From HLUCCA09 sp039822045 (lineage in GTDB: Bacteria; Pseudomonadota; Alphaproteobacteria; Rhodobacterales; Rhodobacteraceae), in assembly GCA_039822045.1 (NCBI GenBank), contig JBCBMY010000004.1, forward strand, positions 186,001 through 250,000: a stretch of DNA of 64,000 bases. The letters are read 5' to 3'. A program made the position numbers and the translations under genes. The notes below the pieces were generated by a model. It worked only from the letters and a program-made list of their open reading frames with translations, was not told the origin of the DNA and did not search any database. Of this stretch, positions 51,714-60,191 are shown one piece after another; the first letter of the stretch is position 1, and every line of letters starts with the position of its first letter.

Positions 51714-52601
51714 ATGAACGCCGTAACGAAAACGTCGATACCCCTGCTTGATCTCGACCTATTGCGAACGCTCGACGCGATCGCCGAAGGCGGCTCGTTT
51801 TCGGCCGCCGCACAGCTCGTGTTCCGCACTCCCTCGGCGGTCTCGATGCAGGTCAAGAAGATGGAAGAGATCGTGGGCCGCCCGATTTTCGACCGCGACA
51901 GCCGTTCCGTCCGCTTCACCGAGGACGGCGCGTTTCTGCTGACGCATGCCCGCCGGATGCTGGCGCTGAACCGCGAGGCGCTGGCCCGGTTCGTCACACC
52001 TGATCTCCACGGTGTGGTTCGCCTCGGCGCGCCCGACGATGTGGCCGAACTCTACATTTCCGGCATGCTCCGACGCTTCGCGTGCACCCATCCAGGCGTG
52101 ACCGTGAACGCGGTCGTCGACAATTCCGAACCGCTGGCCCAGGCCGTGCGGCGCGGCGACTTGGATCTCGTGCTCTACAACCTGGCTGACGATCCCTCGG
52201 TGATCGGCAACTGCGAGGTGGTCCTGCGCGAGCGTTTGGTCTGGGCGACCAAGGCCGGCGGCCTGGCCCATGAGCGTGACCCATTGCCGGTGTCCGCCTG
52301 GAACGAATCCTGTTGCTGGCGCAACGCCGCCGCTCAGGCGCTCGATGCCGATGGGCGGCCTTGGCGTCTGGCGTTCCAAAGCCCCCATATCGGCGGCCAG
52401 CGCGCCGCCATTCTCGCTGACCTCGCCATTGCACCGCTCCCTGATTCTGCCCTCGACGACGAGATTGTCGAAGTGCCGCACCATGTCGGATTGCCGGATC
52501 TGCAGGGCTCCGTCGTTGTCCTCGCGGTCGCCGATGGCGCGCCCTCCCATGTCCGCGCGGCGGCCGACCATCTGCGCGCGAGCTTCGCGCAGTGCTGCTA
52601 G
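51714..52601 (+). CDS. LysR-family transcriptional regulator
   Basis: A 295-residue regulator. The helix-turn-helix spans about 12-70 ('LDLDLLRTLDAIAEGGSFSAAAQLVFRTPSAVSMQVKKMEEIVGRPIFDRDSRSVRFTEDG'). The effector domain starts 'VVRLGAPDDVAELYISGMLRRFACTHPGV'. ATG 51714 follows TGGAGG. Its divergent DUF1127 neighbour is the commonest arrangement for this LysR subgroup. It is inserted between the ligase and its exonuclease. The ligand is unknown. Confidence 0.93.
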   Translation: MNAVTKTSIPLLDLDLLRTLDAIAEGGSFSAAAQLVFRTPSAVSMQVKKMEEIVGRPIFDRDSRSVRFTEDGAFLLTHARRMLALNREALARFVTPDLHGVVRLGAPDDVAELYISGMLRRFACTHPGVTVNAVVDNSEPLAQAVRRGDLDLVLYNLADDPSVIGNCEVVLRERLVWATKAGGLAHERDPLPVSAWNESCCWRNAAAQALDADGRPWRLAFQSPHIGGQRAAILADLAIAPLPDSALDDEIVEVPHHVGLPDLQGSVVVLAVADGAPSHVRAAADHLRASFAQCC

Positions 52602-52614
52602 CGGCGCGGCGCGC

Positions 52615-53688
52615 CTAGGTCGGGCTGGCGGTCTCGATGACGTCGGCCGCGTCCTCTGAAAGGCCGCCTTCGCTGTCTCCTGCGTCGAGGCTTTCGCCTT
52701 CGAACTCTGTCTCGACGATCCGCGCGTCATACCCTTGGGTCTCCAGCCAGGCCCGAAACGGCGCGGTGTAGCCATGCGTGACGAAAACCCGTTCGGCCCC
52801 CGTTTCGGCAATGGCCGTGTTGAGCCCGGCCCAATCCGCATGGTCGGACAGCACGAAGCCCCGGTCTGCCGCCCGACGCCGCCGCACTCCGCGCAGGCGC
52901 ATCCAGCCGCTCGCGAACGCGGTGGAGACGGCCGACGAGGGGCCGAAGCGTTTCATCCAGGGCGTGCCGAGCGCCGATGGCGGTGCAATGACAAGCGCGC
53001 CCGGATAGTCCTTCCCTTTCACATCGGCCGTCACCTGAACCGTGTTGGGCAGGTCCAGGCCCTGCGCGCGCATCACGGCGTTCGTCCCTTCGACGGCCCC
53101 ATGGCACAGGATCGGGCCGATCCCGGGGTCCACGGCCGCAATCAGGCGCTGAGCCTTGCCCAGGGAATAGGCGCCCAGGACCGAGGTCCGCCCCGCAGCC
53201 GCATTGGCGCGCCACCACGCGTTGATCTCTTCGGCAACCTCACTTTGGGGCGCCCATTTGAACACCGGCAGGCCGAACGTGCATTCCGAGATGAAGGTGT
53301 GAGCGCGCACCGGCTCGAACGGTTCGCTCAGCCCGTCCGCCTCGACCTTGTAATCGCCCGAGACGACCCAGACCTCTCCCGCGACCTCGACCCGGATCTG
53401 CGCCGACCCCGGCACATGCCCTGCAGGATGAAAGGAAACCGTCGCGCCCCCGATCGTACGGGCCTCGCCGAACCGGATGGTCTCAAGCGCAACATCGCCC
53501 AGGCGGTGCCGGATCACCGGGGCGGCAGCCCCGGTCGCAAGATAGCGCCGGTGTCCCCAGCGCGCATGATCGGCATGGCCATGCGTGATCAGCGCCCGGT
53601 CCACCGGGCGCCACGGGTCGACAAAGAAGTCTCCAGAGGGGCAAAAGATGCCCTGCTCGGTGAAGGTGAGAACTGGCGTGCCTGTCAT
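52615..53688 (-). CDS. Ligase-associated DNA exonuclease (metallo-beta-lactamase fold)
   Basis: A 357-residue enzyme of the beta-lactamase/beta-CASP type paired with the ATP-dependent ligase. The metal site is 'ALITHGHADHARWG' (HxHxDH, about 34-47). Other zinc residues lie in 'FHPAGHVPGSAQI', 'VVSGDYKVEADGLSEPF' and late 'FVLSDHADWAGL'. It likely trims ends before ligation. ATG 53688 is chosen; ATG 53697 is equally possible, and the frame's extension to 54147 runs over the aldolase gene. The C-terminal 30 residues are acidic and variable. Confidence 0.92.
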   Translation of the reverse strand: MTGTPVLTFTEQGIFCPSGDFFVDPWRPVDRALITHGHADHARWGHRRYLATGAAAPVIRHRLGDVALETIRFGEARTIGGATVSFHPAGHVPGSAQIRVEVAGEVWVVSGDYKVEADGLSEPFEPVRAHTFISECTFGLPVFKWAPQSEVAEEINAWWRANAAAGRTSVLGAYSLGKAQRLIAAVDPGIGPILCHGAVEGTNAVMRAQGLDLPNTVQVTADVKGKDYPGALVIAPPSALGTPWMKRFGPSSAVSTAFASGWMRLRGVRRRRAADRGFVLSDHADWAGLNTAIAETGAERVFVTHGYTAPFRAWLETQGYDARIVETEFEGESLDAGDSEGGLSEDAADVIETASPT

Positions 53689-53808
53689 GGTTCCCATCCT
53701 AGCGCCTGAGATCCGCGCGTCACTTCCGCCGCGCAGGCCAGCGCGGCGAAACCTTGCAAAGCCGTGGCCGTCGACGCACGGTCGCGCCGTCGCGAGGGGA
53801 GGACGCCA

Positions 53809-54573
53809 ATGACCGAAACACTGCGCACACGCCTGCTCAAGGGCCAGCCGCTGTCGGGAACCTTTCTGAAAACGCCTGCCCATGACGTGATCGAAGTGAT
53901 GGCGCTCTCGGGGCTCGATTTCGTGTGTCTCGATGCCGAGCATGCGCCGTTCGACCGGGCGCGCACCGATGCGTGCCTCGCCATGGCCCGGGCGCTCGGC
54001 CTGCCCGCGCTGGTCCGCGTCCCTTGGGGCCGGCCCGAGTTGGTACAATCCGCGCTCGATGCAGGCGCCGTCGGCGTGGTCGTGCCCCATGTCTCCTCGG
54101 CCGCCGTCGCGACCGACGTGGCGCGCATGGCGCGCTTTGGGCCCCATGGCCGCGGCTTTGCCGGTTCAACGCGCTGGGCCGGGTATGGGACCGGCGCGAT
54201 GCCCGACCTGCTCGCGCGGTCCGCTGAAGAGACCGTGGTCATATGCATGATCGAAGAGCCCGAGGGCGTCGCCGCCGCCCGCGAGATCGCGGCTGTTCCC
54301 GGGATCGATGCGCTCTTCGTCGGCCCGGCCGACCTGTCGGTCGCCATGGGCAAGACCGACCAAACGAGCCCCGAACTCCATGCCGCCTATGATGCGGTGG
54401 GCGCCGCCTGTGCCGCCGAAGGCAAAGGCTTTGCTACATGGGTCCGCGATGCGGGGGCCGCGCGCATGCGCTATCAACAGGGCGTCCGGGCCTTCTTCAT
54501 GGGCTCTGAGCACGCCTGGATGCTGGCCGGTGCTAAGGCTGCGGCGACCGACATTCGCGCGCTGCAGGCATAA
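53809..54573 (+). CDS. HpcH/HpaI-type aldolase
   Basis: A 254-residue class II aldolase/citrate-lyase-like TIM barrel. It has 'FVCLDAEHAPFD' (about 40-51), the metal ligands and arginine in 'VRVPWGRPELVQSALDAGAVGVVVPHVSSA', and 'FVGPADLSVAMG' (about 170-181). Family members cleave 2-keto-3-deoxy sugar acids or 4-hydroxy-2-oxo-heptanedioate; the substrate cannot be read from sequence. ATG 53809 follows GGGGAGGACGCC. It is divergent from the exonuclease. Confidence 0.9.
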   Translation: MTETLRTRLLKGQPLSGTFLKTPAHDVIEVMALSGLDFVCLDAEHAPFDRARTDACLAMARALGLPALVRVPWGRPELVQSALDAGAVGVVVPHVSSAAVATDVARMARFGPHGRGFAGSTRWAGYGTGAMPDLLARSAEETVVICMIEEPEGVAAAREIAAVPGIDALFVGPADLSVAMGKTDQTSPELHAAYDAVGAACAAEGKGFATWVRDAGAARMRYQQGVRAFFMGSEHAWMLAGAKAAATDIRALQA

Positions 54574-54665
54574 AGGACGTCCGGCAACCGCGTCCGCGTC
54601 CCCGCCTCCCCATCTGGCCGCCGTGTACGCATACCAGGAGGGGCAGATCCGATGGAGCGGATGTG

Positions 54666-54719
54666 CCGCGCGCCCTGGCGCGCGGCCGGGCCCAACGGAG
54701 CGAGGCGCCGCACGGCGCC
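54666..54719. repeat. Successive GC-rich hairpins after the aldolase gene
   Basis: CCGCGCGCC (54666-54674) pairs perfectly with GGCGCGCGG (54677-54685). A second stem GGCGCC/GGCGCC lies at 54704-54719. They are in the 214-base gap between the aldolase stop and the small membrane gene at 54788. No T-run follows, so this may be a repetitive extragenic element or an RNA structure. Confidence 0.4.
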
Positions 54720-54787
54720 GAGGGGAGGCGGGAGCCCCCCGAATTCACATCACCGGGCACCGACCCGGCAGCAATGGGAAGACCGCA

Positions 54788-54943
54788 ATGGAAGACTCCG
54801 TGAAAGTGGCGATGCTCGCAGGGGCGCTCGTCTTCGTACTTATCGTCCTGATCCCGATCGCCTCATTCCTGCTGAAGGCCGCGATTGTGGCGCTCCTCGC
54901 CGGTCTCGGCGTTTTCGTCGTCTTGCGGCTCCTCGGCCGCTAG
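54788..54943 (+). CDS. Small single-pass membrane protein
   Basis: A 51-residue protein with a short hydrophilic N-terminus and one or two hydrophobic stretches, 'VAMLAGALVFVLIVLIPIASFLLKAAIVALLAGLGVFVVL'. The ATG at 54788 follows GGGAAGACCGC weakly. Base use matches the neighbours. Function is unknown. It is convergent with the transglycosylase gene five bases on. Confidence 0.55.
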   Translation: MEDSVKVAMLAGALVFVLIVLIPIASFLLKAAIVALLAGLGVFVVLRLLGR

Positions 54944-54948
54944 CTCGT

Positions 54949-55446
54949 TCAGGCGGTGCGACAGCGCCGAGCCACCTCTCGGGTCCGCAAGCCCGTCTCG
55001 ACCAGCATGCACCGGTCCCGCGCCTCGTAGTAGTAGCCGCGGGCGTACCACATCACGGCTTCGTCCATACTCCCGTCCGAGACGAGCCACGCGCCCCGCA
55101 GGTACTTCACTGCGAATTCCAGGTTGGTGTCGGCATCCAACAGGTCCTGCGGCCGCCCTTCAAACCCCATGCCGCGCGCGGTCTCCGGCAGGATCTGCAT
55201 CATTCCCCAATAGGGCCCGTTGCGTGCCGCCGGCCGATAGTCGCTCTCCCGCTGCACCACTTTATGCACCAGCTCCCGCGGCACCTCGTAATGGTCGGCC
55301 CACTTGTTGATGAGGGCCCGGATCTCAGGCGTCTCACCGGGATAAAGGTCGGGCGTGCGCGTCACCGGCTCCGGGCTGCGCCCGCAGGCGGAGGCGAACA
55401 TCAGAAGGGCGAACAGACCAAGGATCGTGCGTGCTTTGAGCTTCAC
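54949..55446 (-). CDS. Lipoprotein lytic transglycosylase (SLT domain)
   Basis: A 165-residue lipoprotein. GTG 55446 gives the signal 'MKLKARTILGLFALLMFASAC' with a lipobox cysteine at residue 21; the frame's extension to 55572 is not a plausible leader. The SLT domain follows: 'YEVPRELVHKVVQRESDYRPAARNGPYWGMMQILPETARGMGF' with catalytic glutamate in 'VVQRESDY' and 'GMMQILPETA', then 'NLEFAVKYLRGAW'. It would cleave peptidoglycan strands from the outer membrane. Shorter than typical Slt. Confidence 0.87.
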   Translation of the reverse strand: MKLKARTILGLFALLMFASACGRSPEPVTRTPDLYPGETPEIRALINKWADHYEVPRELVHKVVQRESDYRPAARNGPYWGMMQILPETARGMGFEGRPQDLLDADTNLEFAVKYLRGAWLVSDGSMDEAVMWYARGYYYEARDRCMLVETGLRTREVARRCRTA

Positions 55447-55622
55447 AGACGGGCTCCATGTCGGTAGCGATGTGAACCGACCAGAGGCCCGACCGATCCG
55501 GCCCTGCAAGCACCCGTGCGGGATCTCGGCGGAAACCCGCCATTTGCCGGCAAGCGCCACCTCGGGTTGCACCCCGCCCCTGAGGCACCTTAGATCATGG
55601 CAAACCGCGATGGAGATCTCCC

Positions 55623-57473
55623 ATGTTGCCCAGCTTCGCCTACCTCGGCGCCTTGCCGCCCGCTCCTGTGCACGAAGCGAAGACCGACGGCGGCGGCGGG
55701 CGCGATCTCGGCGCCTTGCCCGACTGGGACCTGAGCGACCTCTATGCCAGCGAGGACGACCCCGCGCTTGAGCGCGACAAGGCCTGGCTCACCGAGGCCT
55801 GCGCCGGCTTTGCCGCCGACTTTGAAGGCAAGCTCGCATCGCTTGATGCCGGGGCCATGCTCGCGTGCGTTGAGCGCTACGAACGGATCGACATCGTCGC
55901 GGGGCGGATCATGTCCTTTGCGGGTCTGCGCTACTACCAGAACACGACAGACGGCGCCCGCGCCAAGTTCCTCGGTGACTGCCAGCAGAAGATCACCGAT
56001 GACACGACGCCGCTCGTCTTCTTCAGCCTGGAACTGAACCGGGTGGACGACGAGCGCCTTGCCGCCCTCCTGGCAGGGAACGAGAAGCTCGCGCGCTACA
56101 AGCCGATTTTCGACAAGCTGCGCGCCATGAAGCCGTACCAATTGTCAGACGAGCTGGAGAAGTTCCTCCACGACCAGTCGACCGTCGGCGCCGCCGCCTG
56201 GAACCGGCTCTTTGACGAGACAATGGCGGGGCTCGAGTTCACGGTCCGCGGCGAAACCGAAGGCCTCGAGAGCACGCTCAACTATCTGACCGACCAGGAT
56301 CGCGCCTTGCGGGAAGAGGCGGCGCGCGAGCTCTCGCGGGTCTTCGGCAGCAACGCCAAGCTCTTCGCCCGCGTCCACAACACGCTGGCGAAAGAGAAAG
56401 AGATCGAGGATCGGTGGCGCGGGATGCCCACCGCCCAAACCGGTCGTCATCTGTCCAACCAGGTCGAGGCCGAGGTCGTCGAAGCGCTGCGCAATGCCGT
56501 CGTCGCCGCCTATCCGCGCCTGTCGCACCGCTATTATGAACTCAAGCGCAAATGGCTCGGCCTCGACACGCTCGAGGTGTGGGACCGCAACGCGCCGCTC
56601 CCGATGGAGGACGACCGGATCGTCGGCTGGGACGAAGCCCGCGATACGGTTCTTGGCGCCTACGCGGCCTTCGACCCCAAGATGGCGGACTTGGCTCAGC
56701 CATTCTTCGACAAGGGCTGGATCGATGCCGGCGTGAAACCTGGCAAGGCTCCGGGCGCGTTCGCCCATCCGACCGTTTCCGAGGTCCACCCCTATGTCTT
56801 GCTCAACTATCTCGGCAAACCGCGTGATGTGATGACGCTGGCCCACGAGCTTGGCCACGGCGTGCACCAGCGGCTTGCCGCGGGGCAGGGCGAGCTTCTG
56901 TCCGCCACGCCGCTGACCCTGGCCGAAACCGCGTCGGTTTTTGGCGAGATGCTCACCTTCCGCCGGATGCTGGCACAGGCCGAGGGGCCCGAACAGCGCA
57001 AGATCATGCTCGCCGGCAAGGTTGAAGACATGATCAACACGGTCGTGCGTCAGATCGCCTTCTACGATTTCGAGTGCAAACTCCATGCCGCCCGCCGCGA
57101 AGGGGAACTGACCGTCGAAGACATCAACGCGCTCTGGATGAGCGTCCAGGGCGAAAGCCTCGGGCCGGCCTTCACCTTCATGGACGGCTACCAGCACTTC
57201 TGGACCTATATCCCCCACTTCGTGCACTCGCCGTTCTACGTCTATGCGTATGCGTTCGGCGACGGTCTCGTGAACGCGCTCTATGCCGTCTATGAAGAGG
57301 GTGATGCAGGCTTCCAGGCAAAGTACTTCGACATGCTCGCCGCGGGCGGCTCAAAGCACCACAAGGATCTCCTGGCTCCCTTTGGGCTCGACGCAACCGA
57401 TCCGGCCTTCTGGGACAAGGGGCTCTCGATGATCTCGGGCTTCATCGACGATCTCGAAGCGATGGAGACCTGA
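55623..57473 (+). CDS. pepF: M3-family oligoendopeptidase F
   Basis: A 616-residue zinc metallopeptidase that degrades oligopeptides in the cytoplasm. The N-terminal helical domain starts 'WDLSDLYASEDDPALERDKAWL'. The catalytic HEXXH is 'LAHELGHGVHQ' (H408-H412), with the third ligand glutamate in 'PLTLAETASVFGEMLTF'. C-terminal 'GDGLVNALYAVYEEGD' and 'DATDPAFWDKGLSMISGFIDDLEAM' are as expected. ATG 55623 follows GGAGATCTCC. It is co-directional with a methyltransferase six bases downstream. Confidence 0.95.
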   Translation: MLPSFAYLGALPPAPVHEAKTDGGGGRDLGALPDWDLSDLYASEDDPALERDKAWLTEACAGFAADFEGKLASLDAGAMLACVERYERIDIVAGRIMSFAGLRYYQNTTDGARAKFLGDCQQKITDDTTPLVFFSLELNRVDDERLAALLAGNEKLARYKPIFDKLRAMKPYQLSDELEKFLHDQSTVGAAAWNRLFDETMAGLEFTVRGETEGLESTLNYLTDQDRALREEAARELSRVFGSNAKLFARVHNTLAKEKEIEDRWRGMPTAQTGRHLSNQVEAEVVEALRNAVVAAYPRLSHRYYELKRKWLGLDTLEVWDRNAPLPMEDDRIVGWDEARDTVLGAYAAFDPKMADLAQPFFDKGWIDAGVKPGKAPGAFAHPTVSEVHPYVLLNYLGKPRDVMTLAHELGHGVHQRLAAGQGELLSATPLTLAETASVFGEMLTFRRMLAQAEGPEQRKIMLAGKVEDMINTVVRQIAFYDFECKLHAARREGELTVEDINALWMSVQGESLGPAFTFMDGYQHFWTYIPHFVHSPFYVYAYAFGDGLVNALYAVYEEGDAGFQAKYFDMLAAGGSKHHKDLLAPFGLDATDPAFWDKGLSMISGFIDDLEAMET

Positions 57474-57478
57474 GCTGC

Positions 57479-58342
57479 ATGCACCCCGGCCAACGTGCAG
57501 ACGATGAGCGGGCCGAGATGCTCGCCACAAATGCTGCGCAGGCCCAGTACTACGATCAGCGCTCGTTGGTGTCGGCGGGCGAGGGGGCCTATGCGTCCCA
57601 ATCTGTCGGCGATGGCAGGGCGACGCGGCTCTGGCGCGCGGCGCGCGCTCGGGCCGGCGCCTCGGTGTCAGGTGACGCCCGCGCCCGGGTGCACGCCATG
57701 CAAGCCAGTTGGATCGGCCCGCTTGACGACCTGAAGGTCCTCGATCTGGGATGCGCGCGTGGCAGCCCGCTGACGTGGCATCTGGCGAAAGGCGCGTCGG
57801 AGTTCCACGCGCTCGATCTCAGCCCGCGTCAGGTCGATGCGTTGAAAGGGTGGCTGGGCGACGCACCGCGGCGCCACTTCCACGCGGGAGACGTCCTGGC
57901 ACAGATCTGGGGTGGCGGAGGGTTCGACGTGATCTATGCCCATTCCGTTCTGCACCATTTCCCGCATATCGCACCGCTCGCGGACGCGCTCGAGGCACAT
58001 CTGGCGCCGGGTGGCCGGGTCGTCGCCTACGACCCATTGGATACTTGGCTGCCGGGCCGCGCCATGCGCGCCGCCTACCGCCCCTTCCAGACGGACGCGG
58101 ATTGGGAGTTTCCCTTTACGGCTCAGCGCCTTGCCGAACTTGAGCGCCGCTTCCAGGTGCTCGACCGGGTCGGAGTTTTCGGATGGGGAAAATGGGCCTG
58201 GGCCCTTGGATTGGCCTCTCCCGCTCTGGCCCGCCGTTGGGGCGACACGCTTTTTTTCAAGGATTTCGCGGGCGGCGAGCGTGGCGTGCAACCGATCCGC
58301 GGCTGCCTGCACGTGGCGTTACATCTGCAGCGCAAGTCCTGA
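57479..58342 (+). CDS. Class I SAM-dependent methyltransferase
   Basis: A 287-residue methyltransferase. Motif I is 'LKVLDLGCARGSPLTWHLAKG' (about 82-102), followed by acidic 'FHALDLSPRQVDAL' and 'VIYAHSVLHHFPHIAPLADALEAHLAPGGRVVAYDP'. The first 75 residues are a charged extension. The substrate is unknown. It begins five bases after pepF and may be translated with it. Confidence 0.85.
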   Translation: MHPGQRADDERAEMLATNAAQAQYYDQRSLVSAGEGAYASQSVGDGRATRLWRAARARAGASVSGDARARVHAMQASWIGPLDDLKVLDLGCARGSPLTWHLAKGASEFHALDLSPRQVDALKGWLGDAPRRHFHAGDVLAQIWGGGGFDVIYAHSVLHHFPHIAPLADALEAHLAPGGRVVAYDPLDTWLPGRAMRAAYRPFQTDADWEFPFTAQRLAELERRFQVLDRVGVFGWGKWAWALGLASPALARRWGDTLFFKDFAGGERGVQPIRGCLHVALHLQRKS

Positions 58343-58377
58343 AGCGACAATGGCCGGCAGCCAAAAGCACTCCCGGC

Positions 58378-58989
58378 CTAGGACCTCCGCCGCACTCCTT
58401 TCGCGGACTTGATCCGGAACACCTCTTCGCGCTCGGTCCAGTCATACCGCGTGTCCGCGCGCACGGATGACCAGAACAGAACGCCGCCCTCCCGCCAGGG
58501 ATCGAGCACAATGCCGTCTGGCATGGCATAGCCCTCTGCACTGATGATGACGGTCGAATGGTCGATGAGGATCGGATTGCGCCAGTTGGCGATGGCGCGG
58601 TGCAGGTCCAGCGTCTGAAACCGCTCCTGACGCAACCGTTTCTCCATGTCCTCGGCCCAATGCCAACACAGGCCCCGAGGCTTCAGCCCGGCATTGACCT
58701 TGGCATTGTGCACAAGGGGCGGGTCCTCGATCTCGTAGGCCAGCGCGAGGGCCCGCGTCTCGGAATAGGCGACATGGGCGGCCCGCGCCGCCTCGTCAAC
58801 GTTGACCGACGGGTCGAGCGCGGCGATCGACGTGCGTAACCCCTCTATCCCGTCCCACGCCGCGCGCCCTGTCAGCGGCTCCTCGTCGGGCTTGCCAGGC
58901 ATGCCTTGGGAGCAGGCCGCGAGACCCGAGCAGGCCAACCCTGCCAGCATCGCGCGCCGGTCGATCCCGTTCAATCCAGGTCGGTCCAT
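58378..58989 (-). CDS. Lipoprotein of unknown function, Tat-like signal
   Basis: A 203-residue lipoprotein: 'RRAMLAGLACSGLAAC', with twin arginines before the hydrophobic core and a lipobox 'LAAC'. The mature domain contains 'CWHWAEDMEKRL', 'RNPILIDHSTVIISAEGYAMPDGIVLDPWREGGVLFWSSV', and ends basic. The family is not recognised by me. ATG 58989 overlaps the end of the DUF4389 gene, which precedes it on the same strand. Confidence 0.75.
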   Translation of the reverse strand: MDRPGLNGIDRRAMLAGLACSGLAACSQGMPGKPDEEPLTGRAAWDGIEGLRTSIAALDPSVNVDEAARAAHVAYSETRALALAYEIEDPPLVHNAKVNAGLKPRGLCWHWAEDMEKRLRQERFQTLDLHRAIANWRNPILIDHSTVIISAEGYAMPDGIVLDPWREGGVLFWSSVRADTRYDWTEREEVFRIKSAKGVRRRS

Positions 58990-59270
58990 GGCCACGGCTT
59001 CACCTCCGATGCAGCGGTCTGGTAGCGCGCGGCCTTGGCAATCCAGATCCCCAGATCCGTGCCGAACTCGGCCAGTCGCTCGTTGGGTTTCTTGTCGCTG
59101 AGCAGCATGATCACGAACTGAACGATCGTAGCGAAGGTCAGCACGGTCGAGGCGATGGAGAGCATGAACCAGATGAGGGCCATGTAGACCAGGCGCAGGA
59201 AGATATTCTCCGCCGCGCCGGGGTCGGGCTGTGGGCCGTGCAGGCGGCCATCTATCGGGTCCTCTGCCAT
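58971..59270 (-). CDS. DUF4389 membrane protein
   Basis: A 99-residue protein with two membrane helices: 'LRLVYMALIWFMLSIASTVLTFATIVQFVIMLL' (about 25-57) and the following 'SDKKPNERLAEFGTDLGIWIAKAARYQTAASEVKPWPW', which is the DUF4389 hallmark. The function of the family is unknown. It overlaps the lipoprotein gene by 19 bases and is likely co-expressed. Confidence 0.87.
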   Translation of the reverse strand: MAEDPIDGRLHGPQPDPGAAENIFLRLVYMALIWFMLSIASTVLTFATIVQFVIMLLSDKKPNERLAEFGTDLGIWIAKAARYQTAASEVKPWPWTDLD

Positions 59271-59376
59271 GGCGCGATCATAGCCGGGCCGGCGCGCGCC
59301 GCAAGATCGCGACCGGTGCGGCTCAGGTGCAAATCCCCGTGTGTGACCATGCCGGCAGAATTGGGCGCGGCCCTAC

Positions 59377-60138
59377 TCAAGCGGCCGACCGCGCAGGCCG
59401 CCGTGCCACCACTCCGACGGCGAGAAGGAGCAGAATTGCTGCCAACAGAGCCAGCATCGCGCCTCGAAACGTCTCGGCCGCGGGCACTGGCGGCAAGAAA
59501 ACCGGCTCGGTCAGCTGGCCTTCGAACGTGCGGATCATGGCCGGGCCGCGCAGGTCCTTCAGTCGCATCGTGACACGGATTTCAGGTGGCAGCGCCTCAA
59601 GCGGTGGCAGCCCCGCCTGGACGGACATCGACCGCAAGGGGGCTGCATCGCGGACTTTAAAGAGAAACGCGACGTAGGCGTGGCCAAACTCCACCAGGCC
59701 CACACCCTGGCCCTCGACAAGCTCGGCTTGCGCTGCGGCCCGGGTTGCAGGAGGCGACACACGCGCATCCGGCAGGATGCGCCACGCTGTCACATCAGGG
59801 ACAAGCACCCTCCCGTCTTGCGTCCAGCTGAGTGCGCGGGACAGCCGGGTGCGAAAGCTGTCCTGCGCCGTGTCTGGCACGCTCAGCGCATATACTCCTC
59901 GCGCTTCGGTCCGGAGAAAGGGACTGGTCAGTGGCGTGCGGAATGCGCGCGCCTCGGCAATCGTGTCGCCAAAGAGGAGGGGGGCGGGGACGCGCAGATA
60001 GCCCGTCAGCGTGCCGTTGGCATCCGTCCAAAGGATCAGTGTTTGCCGCTTTTCCCCCGCCGACAAGTGCGCCTCCGCCGGCAGCGGCGCGGCGCTAAGG
60101 GCAATCAGAATGGCAAGGGCGCGCAGCAATATCGTCAT
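59377..60138 (-). CDS. Exported membrane-anchored protein of unknown function
   Basis: A 253-residue protein: signal peptide 'MTILLRALAILIALSAAPLPAEA', a periplasmic beta-rich region ('HLSAGEKRQTLILWTDANGTLTGYLRVPAPLLFGDTI') and one C-terminal membrane helix ('GAMLALLAAILLLLAVGVVA'). The periplasmic part recalls the N-terminal domain of HupE/UreJ-type proteins, but the following membrane bundle is missing; this likeness is weak. ATG 60138 is used, since the upstream TTG at 60144 lies in terminator sequence. Confidence 0.65.
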   Translation of the reverse strand: MTILLRALAILIALSAAPLPAEAHLSAGEKRQTLILWTDANGTLTGYLRVPAPLLFGDTIAEARAFRTPLTSPFLRTEARGVYALSVPDTAQDSFRTRLSRALSWTQDGRVLVPDVTAWRILPDARVSPPATRAAAQAELVEGQGVGLVEFGHAYVAFLFKVRDAAPLRSMSVQAGLPPLEALPPEIRVTMRLKDLRGPAMIRTFEGQLTEPVFLPPVPAAETFRGAMLALLAAILLLLAVGVVARRPARSAA

Positions 60139-60144
60139 CGGCAA

Positions 60145-60178
60145 AGGAGGGGCGGGCGCACGCTCGGCGCACCCGCCC
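60145..60178 (-). terminator. Intrinsic terminator after phosphoesterase gene
   Basis: On the minus strand a 12-base stem (arms 60150-60161 and 60167-60178, with two G-U pairs) is followed by CTCCTTT. It starts 14 bases beyond the stop of the phosphoesterase gene at 60192. Confidence 0.65.
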
Positions 60179-60191
60179 GCATTGACCAGGC

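Noticed and set aside
53689..54147. N-terminal extension of the exonuclease frame
   Set aside because: It runs across the aldolase gene on the other strand and the conserved N-terminus begins at 53688.
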